Shown here piece by piece: positions 18,923 to 27,467 of a stretch of DNA of 64,000 nucleotides. The notes beneath the pieces were generated by a model, which was not told where the DNA came from, did no database searches, and was given only the letters and a program-made list of their open reading frames with translations. The translations under genes were made by a program, and so were the position numbers. Position 1 is the stretch's first letter; every line of letters begins with the position of its first letter. The stretch covers positions 3,605,001 to 3,669,000 of the forward strand of contig NZ_CP121354.1 in assembly GCF_029674545.1 (NCBI RefSeq), written 5' to 3'. The stretch is from Mesorhizobium sp. WSM4904 (lineage in GTDB: Bacteria; Pseudomonadota; Alphaproteobacteria; Rhizobiales; Rhizobiaceae).

Positions 18923-19636
18923 CTACCCGAAAGGCGACTTGGAGGTGCGGCGCTTCTCGTTCGCATAGAGCGCGACCGCCATGGCGCGGTTGCGCACATC
19001 GAGCTTGTCGTAGAGATTCTTGAGGTGGTACTTCACCGTGTTTTCCGAGATCCCCGTCCGGGTCGCGATCTGGAGATTGGTCCAGCCATCGGAAAGCACC
19101 GCGAGCAGCTCGCGCTCACGCACGGTGAGCTGCGACAGCGGCGTGTCGTTGACCTTGTTGATGTCGATATAGGGGATGCAGATGCGCCCATGCGCGACCG
19201 CCAGGATCGTCTCGAAGATGATCGGCGGATCGTCGAACTGGAAGCAATAGCCCTGGGCACCGAGGCGCACGCACTGCTTCAGGATGCCGATGTCATGATC
19301 GTTGGAAAAGACCGTGATGCGCAGGTCGAGCTTGCGGTTCTGGACTTCCGCCAGGATATCGGCGCCATCCATGTCGGCGAGCCTCCAGCCGATGACGGCG
19401 ACGTCGAAGCTGGTGTCCGCCGCCAGCTCGAGGAATTGCATGCCGCTCTGCACGGAACTCACCAGCTCGAAACGGCCATCGCATTCGAGCATCTCGCGGA
19501 GCGCCGACACGACGAGCGGATTGCGTTCGGCAACGACGACGCGCACGCGCCTCGAGCCAACTGCTTCGTTCGTTTTCCGGGACTTGAGGTCCAAGGCCTG
19601 CCGCTTGTCCTTTCGATCTTGCAACTTGCCGGCCAC
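18923..19636 (-). CDS. LuxR/NarL-type response regulator with degenerate receiver domain
   Basis: A 237-residue DNA-binding protein with a receiver-like domain (about 31-150) and a LuxR helix-turn-helix (about 168-225: LTVRERELLAVLSDGWTNLQIATR then ENTVKYHLKNLYDKL). Receiver sites look lost: the N-terminal acidic pair is AERNP, the phospho-acceptor position in DVAVIGWRLADMDG is Gly83, not Asp, and the conserved Lys is Gln in GYCFQFDD. Phosphorylation by a histidine kinase is therefore unlikely. GTG start, with AGG a few bases before. It precedes the sgaA operon in the same direction and is the obvious candidate regulator of it. Divergent from mgtE. Confidence 0.85.
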   Translation of the reverse strand: MAGKLQDRKDKRQALDLKSRKTNEAVGSRRVRVVVAERNPLVVSALREMLECDGRFELVSSVQSGMQFLELAADTSFDVAVIGWRLADMDGADILAEVQNRKLDLRITVFSNDHDIGILKQCVRLGAQGYCFQFDDPPIIFETILAVAHGRICIPYIDINKVNDTPLSQLTVRERELLAVLSDGWTNLQIATRTGISENTVKYHLKNLYDKLDVRNRAMAVALYANEKRRTSKSPFG

Positions 19637-19854
19637 TCAGGACCTGGATCATGACAATTCTGCCGCAACCGCAGGGGCGCGCTCTTTCCGCTGCGACATG
19701 CGCTGTCGCGCCGGCTGAAGCCGAAAATTGTCCTGCCGTCAGATCGCTTGGAAGGCGTCACGGGACATATTTCACTGAATATTCCGCATGCTAGCGCAAC
19801 GATTTCGCAAGACGAATCGCTTCACGGCTCTATCTGCCGCATTGGCATCGGATT

Positions 19855-19894
19855 TCCCCGAAAAGCGGTTTCCACTTTCGGGACTCATGCTCTA
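19855..19894. repeat. short intergenic repeat, CATGCTCTAG type
   Basis: CCCCGAAAA near 19856-19864 pairs with TTTCGGG around GCGGTTTCCAC, ending CATGCTCTAG. The copy at 27103-27152 is in the opposite orientation (TAGAGCATG first). Elements with this pattern are common in rhizobial spacers. It occupies the spacer between the LuxR-type gene and mgtE. Confidence 0.65.
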
Positions 19895-19941
19895 GACCTT
19901 GATTTTGCACCATTTCCGGATTCCTGTTGGCGGAGGCGCTG

Positions 19942-21360
19942 GTGGAAGCCCAGGACACAGAGACGACCGGCGCCAGGGCCGCCGACGAGCACCACGCCGA
20001 CATCTACGGCGAGGACGGCGCCGTCCGCTCCTCTTTCCTTGCCCAGATCGGCGCGGCGATCGCGGACCGTGACACGCTCACTTTAAAGCGCGAGGTCGAC
20101 GATCTGCACCAGTCGGAACTGGGCGATCTGCTGGAGGCGCTGCATCCCGAACAGCGCCGGGCCTTGGTCGAGCTGCTCGGCTCCGATTTCGACTTTTCCG
20201 CGCTGACCGAGGTCGATGAGGCGATCCGCCTCGACATCGTCGACAATTTGCCCAACGAGCAGATCGCGCAGGCGGTGCAGGAGCTCGATTCCGACGACGC
20301 CGTCTACATCCTCGAGGATCTCGACCAGGAGGACCAGGAAGAGATCCTCTCGCAACTGCCCTTCACCGAACGCATCAGGCTGAGGCGCTCGCTCGACTAT
20401 CCGGAAGAGACGGCCGGCCGGCGCATGCAGACGGAGTTCGTCGCCGTGCCGCCGTTCTGGACGATCGGCCAGACCATCGACTACATGCGTGAGGACAAGA
20501 ACCTTCCGGAGCGCTTCAGCCAGATCTTCGTCATCGACCCGAGCTTCAAGCTGCTCGGCGCCATCGACCTCGACCAGATCCTGCGCACCAAGCGGGCTGT
20601 AAAGGTCGAGGAGGTGATGCACGAGACCCGGCATGCCATCCCGGCCACCATGGACCAGGAAGAGGCGGCGCGGGAATTCGAGCAGTACGACCTGCTCTCT
20701 GCAGCCGTGGTCGACGAGAACGACCGGCTGGTCGGCGTGCTCACCATCGACGACGTCGTCGACGTCATCCAGCAGGAAGCGGAGGAAGACCTGCTGCGCA
20801 TGGGCGGCGTCGGCGACGAAGAGCTGTCCGATACCGTGCTGGCGACATCGCGCTCGCGCGTGCCGTGGCTGCTCGTCAATCTGCTGACGGCGTTCCTGGC
20901 GGCGTCGGTGATCGGCCTGTTCGACCGCACGATCGAGCATATCGTGGCGCTGGCGGTGCTGATGCCGATCGTCGCCGGCATGGGCGGCAATGCCGGGTCG
21001 CAGACCATGACGGTGACCGTGCGCGCGCTGGCGACGCGGGATCTCGACATCTACAATGCAGCCCGCATCATCCGGCGCGAGGTGGGTGTGGGTTTCATCA
21101 ACGGCATCGTGTTCGCCGTGCTGATCGGCATGGTCGCCGGGATCTGGTTCCATGACCCCAATCTCGGCGGCATCATCGCCGCAGCGATGATCATCAACAT
21201 GTTCGCCGCGGCGCTGGCAGGCATCCTGATCCCGTTGCTGCTCGACCGCTTCAAGATCGATCCGGCGGTGGCCTCGGCCGTCTTCGTAACCACCGTCACC
21301 GACTGTGTCGGCTTCTTTGCTTTCCTTGGGCTGGCCACCTGGTGGTTCAGCATTCGCTAA
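19942..21360 (+). CDS. mgtE: magnesium transporter MgtE
   Basis: Inner-membrane Mg2+ channel (about 472 residues). Order of parts: N-terminal superhelical domain (about 30-145, with LHQSELGDLLEALHP and acidic patches), two CBS domains (about 150-270, with FVIDPSFKLLGAIDLDQIL and VDENDRLVGVLTIDDVVDV), a plug helix, then five transmembrane helices with MPIVAGMGGNAGSQTMTVTVRAL, the pore signature. I chose GTG 19942 because GGAGG lies five bases before it; a TTG at 19927 would add five residues. No M-box riboswitch is evident in the leader. Confidence 0.94.
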   Translation: MEAQDTETTGARAADEHHADIYGEDGAVRSSFLAQIGAAIADRDTLTLKREVDDLHQSELGDLLEALHPEQRRALVELLGSDFDFSALTEVDEAIRLDIVDNLPNEQIAQAVQELDSDDAVYILEDLDQEDQEEILSQLPFTERIRLRRSLDYPEETAGRRMQTEFVAVPPFWTIGQTIDYMREDKNLPERFSQIFVIDPSFKLLGAIDLDQILRTKRAVKVEEVMHETRHAIPATMDQEEAAREFEQYDLLSAAVVDENDRLVGVLTIDDVVDVIQQEAEEDLLRMGGVGDEELSDTVLATSRSRVPWLLVNLLTAFLAASVIGLFDRTIEHIVALAVLMPIVAGMGGNAGSQTMTVTVRALATRDLDIYNAARIIRREVGVGFINGIVFAVLIGMVAGIWFHDPNLGGIIAAAMIINMFAAALAGILIPLLLDRFKIDPAVASAVFVTTVTDCVGFFAFLGLATWWFSIR

Positions 21361-21385
21361 AGCAATCGAGCGCCGTCAATTGACT

Positions 21386-21395
21386 TTTACGTAAA
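21386..21395. promoter_or_regulatory. candidate operator upstream of the MerR gene
   Basis: A perfect ten-base palindrome TTTACGTAAA follows a TTGACT hexamer (21380-21385) in the spacer before the MerR regulator. Palindromes overlapping the promoter spacer are typical of MerR-family sites, so this may be an autoregulatory operator. No clear -10 box is seen. Confidence 0.35.
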
Positions 21396-21512
21396 TGCCG
21401 TGCGACGTTGCCTCGGGGTCAAGTGCCGATTCCAGCACATGACGGGGTTTGATCGGAGGAAGGGCGACGCTCCAGCTTGGCGATGCCTGGACGTTTGGGC
21501 GTGGGAGCGAGA

Positions 21513-21899
21513 ATGCGGGAATATTACACGATCACCGAACTGACACGCGAGTTCGACGTGTCGACCCGGACGTTGCGGTTCTACGAGGATGAGGGGCTCG
21601 TGCAGCCGATCAGGCGTGGCCGCACCCGGCTGTTCCGCCCCTCCGACCGGCATCTCATCCGTCAGATCATGCGCGGCAAGCGGCTCGGCTTCTCGATCGC
21701 CGAGATCCGAGAGATCATCCAGATGTACAAGGAGCCGCCGGGCGAGGTCGGCCAGCTCAAGCTGATGATCAGGCGCATCGAGGAAAAGCGCGAGGACCTG
21801 CGGCAGAAGCGGCGCGATCTCGAGGAAACGCTCGCCGAGCTCGACCAGGCCGAGGAGTCCTGCGTGGAGCGGCTGGCGGAACTTGGTGTGAATACTTGA
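21513..21899 (+). CDS. MerR-family transcriptional regulator
   Basis: A 128-residue regulator with an N-terminal winged helix (YYTITELTREFDVSTRTLRFYEDEGL, then RLFRPSDRHLIRQI) and a C-terminal coiled coil (about 75-115, IRRIEEKREDLRQKRRDLEE). It has one Cys near the C-terminus (EESCVERL) and no clear metal site. Overall it resembles the LiuR-like branch that controls branched-chain amino-acid and acyl-CoA catabolism, but no such genes lie nearby, so the target is unknown. I chose ATG 21513 after GGGAGCGA; the frame opens 12 codons earlier. Confidence 0.82.
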   Translation: MREYYTITELTREFDVSTRTLRFYEDEGLVQPIRRGRTRLFRPSDRHLIRQIMRGKRLGFSIAEIREIIQMYKEPPGEVGQLKLMIRRIEEKREDLRQKRRDLEETLAELDQAEESCVERLAELGVNT

Positions 21900-21967
21900 G
21901 GCTTAGAGCCGGCGATTGCAGGGCTACTATCGCAAGGATCCGAGATTAGCCGAAGCTTTTGAACTTC

Positions 21968-22147
21968 GTCATCCCAGGGTGGAGCAGCCGCGAAGCGGCG
22001 TCGCGGAGACCCTGGGATCCACGCCGTTACCTTGATCATGGAGCACAGCGGAGCAGAATTCTGAACCGTTGCAACGCCTTAGCGTCACGGCATGGATCCT
22101 AGGGTCTGCACTGCGTCGCTTCGCTCCTTGCTTCGCCCTAGGATGAC
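21968..22147. repeat. long inverted repeat, CTAGGG family, copy 2
   Basis: The left arm starts GTCATCCCAGGGTGGAGC and runs to CCACGCCGT near 22026. The right arm starts CACGGCATGGATCCTAGGG near 22086 and ends GGATGAC at 22147. It has the same design as 11315-11520 but more divergent between arms (CCAGGG against CTAGGG). With short flanks it fills the 324-base gap between the convergent MerR and methyltransferase genes; no gene is seen there. Confidence 0.8.
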
Positions 22148-22223
22148 GACGTCGCAGACGCTTCTGCTAATCACTAAGGTGTGCGACCTGCCTGCACCCG
22201 CAACCTTCATTGCGGACGCAGCC

Positions 22224-22700
22224 TCAAATCCAGCGCCGGACCCGCTTGGCGTAATCCCGATATTTCTTGCCGAACTTTGCCGTCAGCATCCTTTCCTCCT
22301 TCTCGATCGCCATCTTCTGCGTCGCGAAGGCGGCGAGGAAGGCGAAGATCAGGAACCAGGCGATACCGGTGATGAAGGCGACGCCGATCAACAGCAGCGT
22401 GTTGGCGAGATACATCGGATTGCGGGTGATGCCGAAGGGGCCGGACGTCACCAGATGGTCGGGCTCGGCATTGGGATTGAGCGTCGTTTTCGCGCGCACC
22501 ATGGTGCGGATCGCCGTGACCCAAAGTGCTGCGACGCCGAAGAGCGCCACCCAGCCGGCGCCGACCAGTATGTCGCCGAAGATGTCGCCGATCCAGGGTA
22601 GCGGGTAGAGCATGCCGAGCACGACGCTGAGCGCGATCGCCACGACATAGATCACGGGCGGCCAGGGGATGATCCCATGCTTCGGCTGGGTGTCGGTCAT
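22224..22700 (-). CDS. isoprenylcysteine carboxyl methyltransferase (ICMT)-like membrane protein
   Basis: A 158-residue protein with four or five predicted helices. The C-terminal GPFGITRNPMYLANTLLLIG and EKEERMLTAKFGKKYRDYAKRVRRWI are the ICMT/phospholipid-methyltransferase signature, with the SAM-binding RNPMY and EE...Y motifs. Bacterial members methylate small or lipid-like substrates; the substrate here is unknown. Its ATG overlaps the preceding DUF1624 gene by four bases (22697-22700), so the two are translated together. Confidence 0.82.
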   Translation of the reverse strand: MTDTQPKHGIIPWPPVIYVVAIALSVVLGMLYPLPWIGDIFGDILVGAGWVALFGVAALWVTAIRTMVRAKTTLNPNAEPDHLVTSGPFGITRNPMYLANTLLLIGVAFITGIAWFLIFAFLAAFATQKMAIEKEERMLTAKFGKKYRDYAKRVRRWI

Positions 22701-23701
22701 TGCTGTCCTCCCTCCATCGTGCTTTCCGTCGCCGCGGTGCAGGTGCTCGCGAGATCGGCAAGATGCGACTTCCAGATGCTGGTCTGGTCGTTGCTGTAAA
22801 GCTTGTCGAGAGACCCTTCGTCCTTCAGCGTGTCCAGCATGCAGCCACAATAGCTGGAACAGAACGTCGTGTCCCGCTGCTGTTCGCAGGACGTCTGGCA
22901 GGCTTTCAGGAAGCCGGCGTCCTTGTCTTGCGGCGGTGCCGGCATGACCTGCGAAAGCAGCCAGACCGAGCCGAACAGTACCGGCTGGTGGATGAGGTAG
23001 AAGGCGAGGCTGTGTCGGCCGATGAAGGTGAAGGGGTTCGACCAGCGGCCGGGGATCCAGTTCCCCAGCCGGGCGAGAAGCCCGGAGGCCGAAGCGAGCT
23101 TGACGGCCGCGATGCCGGCAAGCACCGGGCCGAACCATGGAAACAGCGGCACATAGTCGTTCGAGCGCGGGTTGGTCGCCGACAGCCCGACCCACCACAG
23201 CGCCGGATGATCGAAGACTTCCGACCGCAGATAGTAGGGCGCCGCGATCACGGCCGCGGCGACAACGGCCGTCAGCAGCGCCGGTAGCCTGAGGAAGGCG
23301 AGGCCGAGCAGGCTCGCCAGCGCGATCTCATGCAGGATGCCGAAGAAGATGAAGCCGTCCGGCGTGGCGATGTAGGTGACGGCCGAGATGGCGATCGCCG
23401 CCACGGCAACCATGGCGAAGCGTTTCCAGAAGCTCGGCCAACGGATCTGCCTTCCATGGGCGAGAAACAGGCTGACGCCGACCAGGAACAGGAAGGTCGA
23501 GGCGATGCAGCGCGCATAGAGCTTCCACCAGCCGAAGGCGGTCAGGCCGGGCGTGGTGTAGCCGAAATTCTCGAGATCCCAGGTGAAGTGGTAGCTCGCC
23601 ATCGCGATCAGCGCGATGCCGCGCAGGATGTCGATGGCGGCGATGCGGCTGTGTTTCGGCGCGTCCTGGACGGCTTCGCTTGTCGTTTGAAGGCTCATCA
23701 T
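22697..23701 (-). CDS. DUF1624/heparan-alpha-glucosaminide acetyltransferase-like membrane protein with Cys-rich tail
   Basis: A 334-residue multi-helix protein. The N-terminal RIAAIDILRGIALIAMASYHF and later FIGRHSLAFYLIHQPVL are signatures of DUF1624/HGSNAT-type acyltransferases. After the last helix comes a hydrophilic tail (about 265-334) with six cysteines, including CQTSC and CSSYCGC, a pair of CX3C motifs eight residues apart; this tail is unusual for the family. Two consecutive ATGs (23701, 23698) are possible starts. It is coupled to the ICMT-like gene, and the MFS gene diverges from it. Confidence 0.8.
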   Translation of the reverse strand: MMSLQTTSEAVQDAPKHSRIAAIDILRGIALIAMASYHFTWDLENFGYTTPGLTAFGWWKLYARCIASTFLFLVGVSLFLAHGRQIRWPSFWKRFAMVAVAAIAISAVTYIATPDGFIFFGILHEIALASLLGLAFLRLPALLTAVVAAAVIAAPYYLRSEVFDHPALWWVGLSATNPRSNDYVPLFPWFGPVLAGIAAVKLASASGLLARLGNWIPGRWSNPFTFIGRHSLAFYLIHQPVLFGSVWLLSQVMPAPPQDKDAGFLKACQTSCEQQRDTTFCSSYCGCMLDTLKDEGSLDKLYSNDQTSIWKSHLADLASTCTAATESTMEGGQQ

Positions 23702-23913
23702 CTCGCAATCCGATTCAGTCGTGCCAAACGACTATCACGGTTCGCGCGAACAGCAGAGGGGCCGCTGCCGTTGGGGGAATGGCGCGCCGCTTTAGGCCAG
23801 CAGCGGAAAGCCTTTGGCCGGCTTCGCTTTTCGGCCTCTCGGAGTCGGTTTCCTGCTACCTGCCAGCCGGTAGTCCGGCCAGATTTGGCGAGCGATTCAC
23901 TTTCGGAGGGCCG

Positions 23914-25113
23914 ATGTCCACCCATGTGCGCCATCCGATCTGGCTTCCGGCTCTCAGGCCAGCCGATGCGCGCACCTTCGCCTCGCTCTATGCGGTCGAA
24001 TCCTTTGCCCGCGCCACGATCTCCAGCGTCATCCCGATCCAGGCCTACGAGATCCTGCACAACGAACAGATCGTCTCGATCCTCTACACCATCGTCTCGC
24101 TGCTCGGGCTCTCGGTGACGCTGTTCATGCCGATGCTGATCCGCCGCTTCGCGCGCCGCTGGGTCTATACGGCCGGCTGCCTGATGCTGGCGATCGGCTC
24201 GGTGTTCTTCGTCACCCACACGCTGCCGGGACAACTCGCCGGCATGCTCTGCCGCGTCATGGGCGCGAGCGCGCTGTCCATCACGCTCAACCTCTACATC
24301 ATGGATCACATCCGCAAGACCGACTTCATGCAGGCGGAGTCACTGCGCATGGCCTGGTCGATGTTTGCCTGGACGGGCGGACCGACGCTCGGCATCTTCC
24401 TCTACACGCGCTTCGGCATCTATGCCGCGCATGGCGCGGTCGTGGCTTTCGCGCTGGCACTGCTCGCGCTGTTCTGGGCCTACCGGCTGGGCGACAACCC
24501 GTCGATCCGTCCCGGCAAGAGCCGGCCGGCCAATCCGCTCGCCAATATTGGCCGCTTCGTCGCGCAGCCGCGGCTCAGGCTTGCCTGGCTGATCGCCTTC
24601 GGCCGCTCCTGCTTCTGGACGACCTTCTTCGTCTATGGTCCGCTGTTCATGGTGATCACCGGCGAGGGCAAGCTTGCCGGCGGGCTGCTGGTGTCGGCGG
24701 GCAACGCGCTGCTGTTCATGGCGATCTTCTGGGGCAAGGCGGGAAAGCGTTTTGGCGGCCGCCGCACCATGACCTTCGCCTATTTCGCCATGGCGACGAT
24801 GCTTTTCGCGGCCGGCGGCGTCGGCGACGCCGCGCCACTGCTCACCGCCGCCTTCCTGCTTTGCGGCGCCTTGTTCACGATCGCGCTCGACGCGCTGGGC
24901 TCGACCGCCTTCATGCGCTCGGTGCGCTCTTACGAAAGGGCGCAGATGGCGGCGGTCTACCGCACCTATCTCGATTTTTCCGAGCTGACGCCGCCGCTGG
25001 TCTATTCGGTGGTGCTCTCTTTCTTCGGTCTCGGCTCGGTGTTCGTCACGCTCGGCCTGTTAGCCGCCTTTTGCGGCTTCTTCACCTGGCGCTATCTGCC
25101 GAAGTCGTTTTGA
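23914..25113 (+). CDS. major facilitator superfamily transporter
   Basis: A 399-residue protein with about 12 hydrophobic segments and basic loops such as IRRFARRWVYTAG after the second helix pair and GKRFGGRRTMTFAY after the eighth, as in MFS carriers. I do not recognise the substrate. ATG 23914 is preceded by GGAGGG; codons back to 23680 are not used. Its 3' end overlaps the convergent Rieske gene by 32 bases. Confidence 0.8.
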   Translation: MSTHVRHPIWLPALRPADARTFASLYAVESFARATISSVIPIQAYEILHNEQIVSILYTIVSLLGLSVTLFMPMLIRRFARRWVYTAGCLMLAIGSVFFVTHTLPGQLAGMLCRVMGASALSITLNLYIMDHIRKTDFMQAESLRMAWSMFAWTGGPTLGIFLYTRFGIYAAHGAVVAFALALLALFWAYRLGDNPSIRPGKSRPANPLANIGRFVAQPRLRLAWLIAFGRSCFWTTFFVYGPLFMVITGEGKLAGGLLVSAGNALLFMAIFWGKAGKRFGGRRTMTFAYFAMATMLFAAGGVGDAAPLLTAAFLLCGALFTIALDALGSTAFMRSVRSYERAQMAAVYRTYLDFSELTPPLVYSVVLSFFGLGSVFVTLGLLAAFCGFFTWRYLPKSF

Positions 25114-26284
25114 CTGGGGACTGAAATGCCGCGTGGCGCCCGCGCACCCACTCGTGGAAGCGGCGCAAATCATATTCTTCGGGCATCAGCACGCCGGCTT
25201 CGTGACGGATAGAGCGCAGGCCCTTCTGGTTGACCTCGCAGATCGCGGCGTCCTCCTCCAGCACCTGGGTGCCGAAGGCGACGATGTTGTCGATATCGGT
25301 TTGTGCGAGCGCTTCCGGCGCGAAAAGCCATTCGGCGGTGAGCTCGGTCTGCTCGGGTCCGAGCGGCGCGAGCCGCACCGTGCGGACGTAGTCGACATGG
25401 CCAACGATGAACATCGAGGGCAGCGATGTGGCGTAGGTCTGGCCGGCGACGCGCTCGGCCGGCGTCAGGCCGGCAAAGACCGGTCCATGGACACGCCCGT
25501 CTTGCGACCAGGTTTCGGCGCCGGCGCGCAGACCGCCGGAAAACTCCGGCGCGTCGTTGTCGGCGTGGCGCGCCCATTCCGGATCGTCGTGCCTCGCCAT
25601 CAGGCCGCGGCCGTAGATCGGCACCAGCCGCGACAGGTCCTTGTGCACGCCCGGGCAGTGCAGGCACTCGTTGAAGTTCTCCCAGAAAATCTTCCAGTTG
25701 CAGTTCATCACCTTGCTGAGCCGGTGGCCGGTGACGAGCGTCTCCAGCGGCCAGTTCGCAAGGTCGCCGGAAGCAGGATCGAAGGAGGCTTCCGACGAGC
25801 CGCCGGCATCCTCGGCAAGGTTGACGAAGACGAAGCCGCGCCAGACCGACAGCGCCACCCGGTAGAGCGGGAAATCGGCCTTGTCGAAGCCTTCGGGCAG
25901 CGATTTCGACGGCACCCGCACCAGGTCGCCGCGCAGCGAGTAGGACCAGGCGTGGTAGGGGCAGGTGAGAAGCCTGGCCTTCAGCCGCCCAGCGCTTTCC
26001 TGGCAAAGCTGCGAGCCGCGATGCCGGCAGGTGTTGTGGAAGGCTCGCAGGCTTCCGGTTTCGTCGCGCAGCACGACGACTTCCTGCGAGCCGATGCGGG
26101 ACGTTCGAAAGGCGAGAGGTTCCGCGAGATCGGCCTCGCGGCAGACCATCAGCCAGCTCCGGTACCAGATCGCTTCGAGATCGCGCTGGTAGGCATCGGG
26201 TTCCCGATACGCCGTGGCGGGCAATGTCGGCTCGAGGCTGGTAAGACCATAGTAGCGATCGCGTCCGCTCGGATTCGGCTGCAT
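25082..26284 (-). CDS. Rieske non-heme iron oxygenase, alpha subunit
   Basis: A 400-residue ring-hydroxylating-oxygenase-type protein. The Rieske centre ligands are C86-x-H88 and C108-x-x-H111 (NTCRHRGSQLC, then TCPYHAWSYSL). The catalytic domain has NWKIFWENFNECLHCPGVHKD with the iron-ligand histidines. Start ATG 26284 after AAGGAGAAG. Members of this group include glycine-betaine and stachydrine demethylases as well as true aromatic dioxygenases. The nearby dimethylglycine- and sarcosine-oxidising genes make an N-demethylase plausible, but that is inference. No partner reductase gene is adjacent. Confidence 0.85.
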   Translation of the reverse strand: MQPNPSGRDRYYGLTSLEPTLPATAYREPDAYQRDLEAIWYRSWLMVCREADLAEPLAFRTSRIGSQEVVVLRDETGSLRAFHNTCRHRGSQLCQESAGRLKARLLTCPYHAWSYSLRGDLVRVPSKSLPEGFDKADFPLYRVALSVWRGFVFVNLAEDAGGSSEASFDPASGDLANWPLETLVTGHRLSKVMNCNWKIFWENFNECLHCPGVHKDLSRLVPIYGRGLMARHDDPEWARHADNDAPEFSGGLRAGAETWSQDGRVHGPVFAGLTPAERVAGQTYATSLPSMFIVGHVDYVRTVRLAPLGPEQTELTAEWLFAPEALAQTDIDNIVAFGTQVLEEDAAICEVNQKGLRSIRHEAGVLMPEEYDLRRFHEWVRGRHAAFQSPVKTTSADSAR

Positions 26285-26417
26285 CGGCTTCTCCTTCGCT
26301 GCCGACAGCCGACACCCGGGCCGGGCCGTTGTCAATTGCCGGGCATTGTGGCGTCCCGGCACCGCCCTTAAAGTCGTTTCCGACGCTGGCGCTTGCCGGC
26401 TGGTCGGGATCGCAAAT

Positions 26418-27104
26418 ATGCCTACAAGAACGATGTCGCTCACCGAGGAGCTGGTCGCTCGCTGTTTTCGAGTCGTCGAAGACAGCGGCCCCGATCCGCA
26501 TGCCGCGCACCTTGATAACGCCGACTATGAGACGATGCTGGACGCCCTGGAGGCTGAACTCCCCGCTGACGAGCCACTCTGGCTGTTCGGCTATGGCTCG
26601 CTGATCTGGAAGCCCGAGATCGATCATGTCGAGGAGCGGGTTGCCGTGGCGCGCGGCTGGCACCGTTCCTTCTGCATGAACATGACGCGCTGGCGCGGTA
26701 CCAAGGAGCAGCCGGGTCTGATGATGGCCCTGGATCGCGGCGGGCAGTGCAAAGGTGTCGCTTTCCGACTGAACGGCAACGACCGCCGGCAGGCATTGGA
26801 CAAGCTTTTCCGGCGCGAGATGACGCTGAAGCCGACAAGCTATCATCCTCGGCTCCTCAACCTGACGGGCAACGCCGGACGCTTCCAGGCGCTGGCCTTT
26901 GTCATCAACCGCAAAGGCACGACCTATGCCGGTCCGATCGAGGAGAAGGTGGTGGTCGAGCGGCTGGCGACATCCTGCGGCCATTGGGGCTCGGGCGCGG
27001 ACTATCTCTACAATACGGTGAAGAACCTCGAGCAGCGCGGCATTCACGACCGCCATTTGTGGCGATTGCAGCAGCTGGTTGCCGAGCGGATCGCCGCTTC
27101 TTAG
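26418..27104 (+). CDS. ChaC-family gamma-glutamylcyclotransferase
   Basis: About 228 residues. The diagnostic LWLFGYGSLIWKPEI loop forms the substrate site, with RGWHRSFCMNMTRWRGT and a late glutamate-containing TYAGPIEEKVVVERLA. ChaC enzymes cleave glutathione to 5-oxoproline and Cys-Gly. There is an N-terminal extension of about 50 residues. ATG 26418 or 26433 may be the start. Ends just before a repeat and the cobalamin riboswitch. Confidence 0.88.
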   Translation: MPTRTMSLTEELVARCFRVVEDSGPDPHAAHLDNADYETMLDALEAELPADEPLWLFGYGSLIWKPEIDHVEERVAVARGWHRSFCMNMTRWRGTKEQPGLMMALDRGGQCKGVAFRLNGNDRRQALDKLFRREMTLKPTSYHPRLLNLTGNAGRFQALAFVINRKGTTYAGPIEEKVVVERLATSCGHWGSGADYLYNTVKNLEQRGIHDRHLWRLQQLVAERIAAS

Positions 27105-27152
27105 AGCATGTCTCACGAAACAGGGAACCGGTTTCGGGACAAAGACATGCGT
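27103..27152. repeat. short intergenic repeat, TAGAGCATG orientation
   Basis: GCATGTCT (27107-27114) pairs with AGACATGC (27143-27150), with inner GAAAC/GTTTC arms. It is an inverted copy of the element type at 19855-19894 and overlaps the ChaC stop codon, so it may also act as the ChaC terminator. Confidence 0.65.
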
Positions 27153-27246
27153 GGGATCAGAAACCCAAACCCGTGCCGCAATCACGCTGCGGCGTGACGG
27201 ATTTTGGTTTGCCGGGCGCGACGATTCTGCCTATAGTCGATCGCGT

Positions 27247-27425
27247 CGTCGGTTCCGTTTTTGGAGCCAAGAGGGAATGCGGTGAGGGTGGAGTTTCCGC
27301 CCAAAGCCGTGGCTGCCCCCGCAACTGTGTGCGGTAGTCCTCTCCATAAACCACTGAGGATTTTCCTCGGGAAGGTGGGGAAGGGCGCGGATCCGCGAGC
27401 CAGGAGACCTGCCGGCGACGGGAAA
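27247..27425 (+). promoter_or_regulatory. cobalamin (adenosylcobalamin) riboswitch
   Basis: The leader contains the B12-box AGCCAGGAGACCTGCC (27398-27413), an upstream AAGAGGGAATGCGGTGAGG segment, GCTGCCCCCGCAACTGT and AACCACTGAGG in the usual order and spacing of cobalamin riboswitches. It ends about 45 bases before the cbtB start. It should reduce expression of the cbtB-cbtA-cobU-cobO unit when adenosylcobalamin is plentiful. Confidence 0.93.
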
Positions 27426-27467
27426 GTTGACTTCGATGCCCTCGGGTGGAGGGCGAAAGGACAAGAC

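Noticed and set aside
25170..27185. 671-codon minus-strand frame across the Rieske and ChaC genes
   Set aside because: Both real genes are in other frames with clear motifs; this product is Arg-rich and featureless.
27261..27467. Open frame joined in phase to cbtB
   Set aside because: This stretch is the cobalamin riboswitch, recognised by its B12 box and ordered conserved segments.
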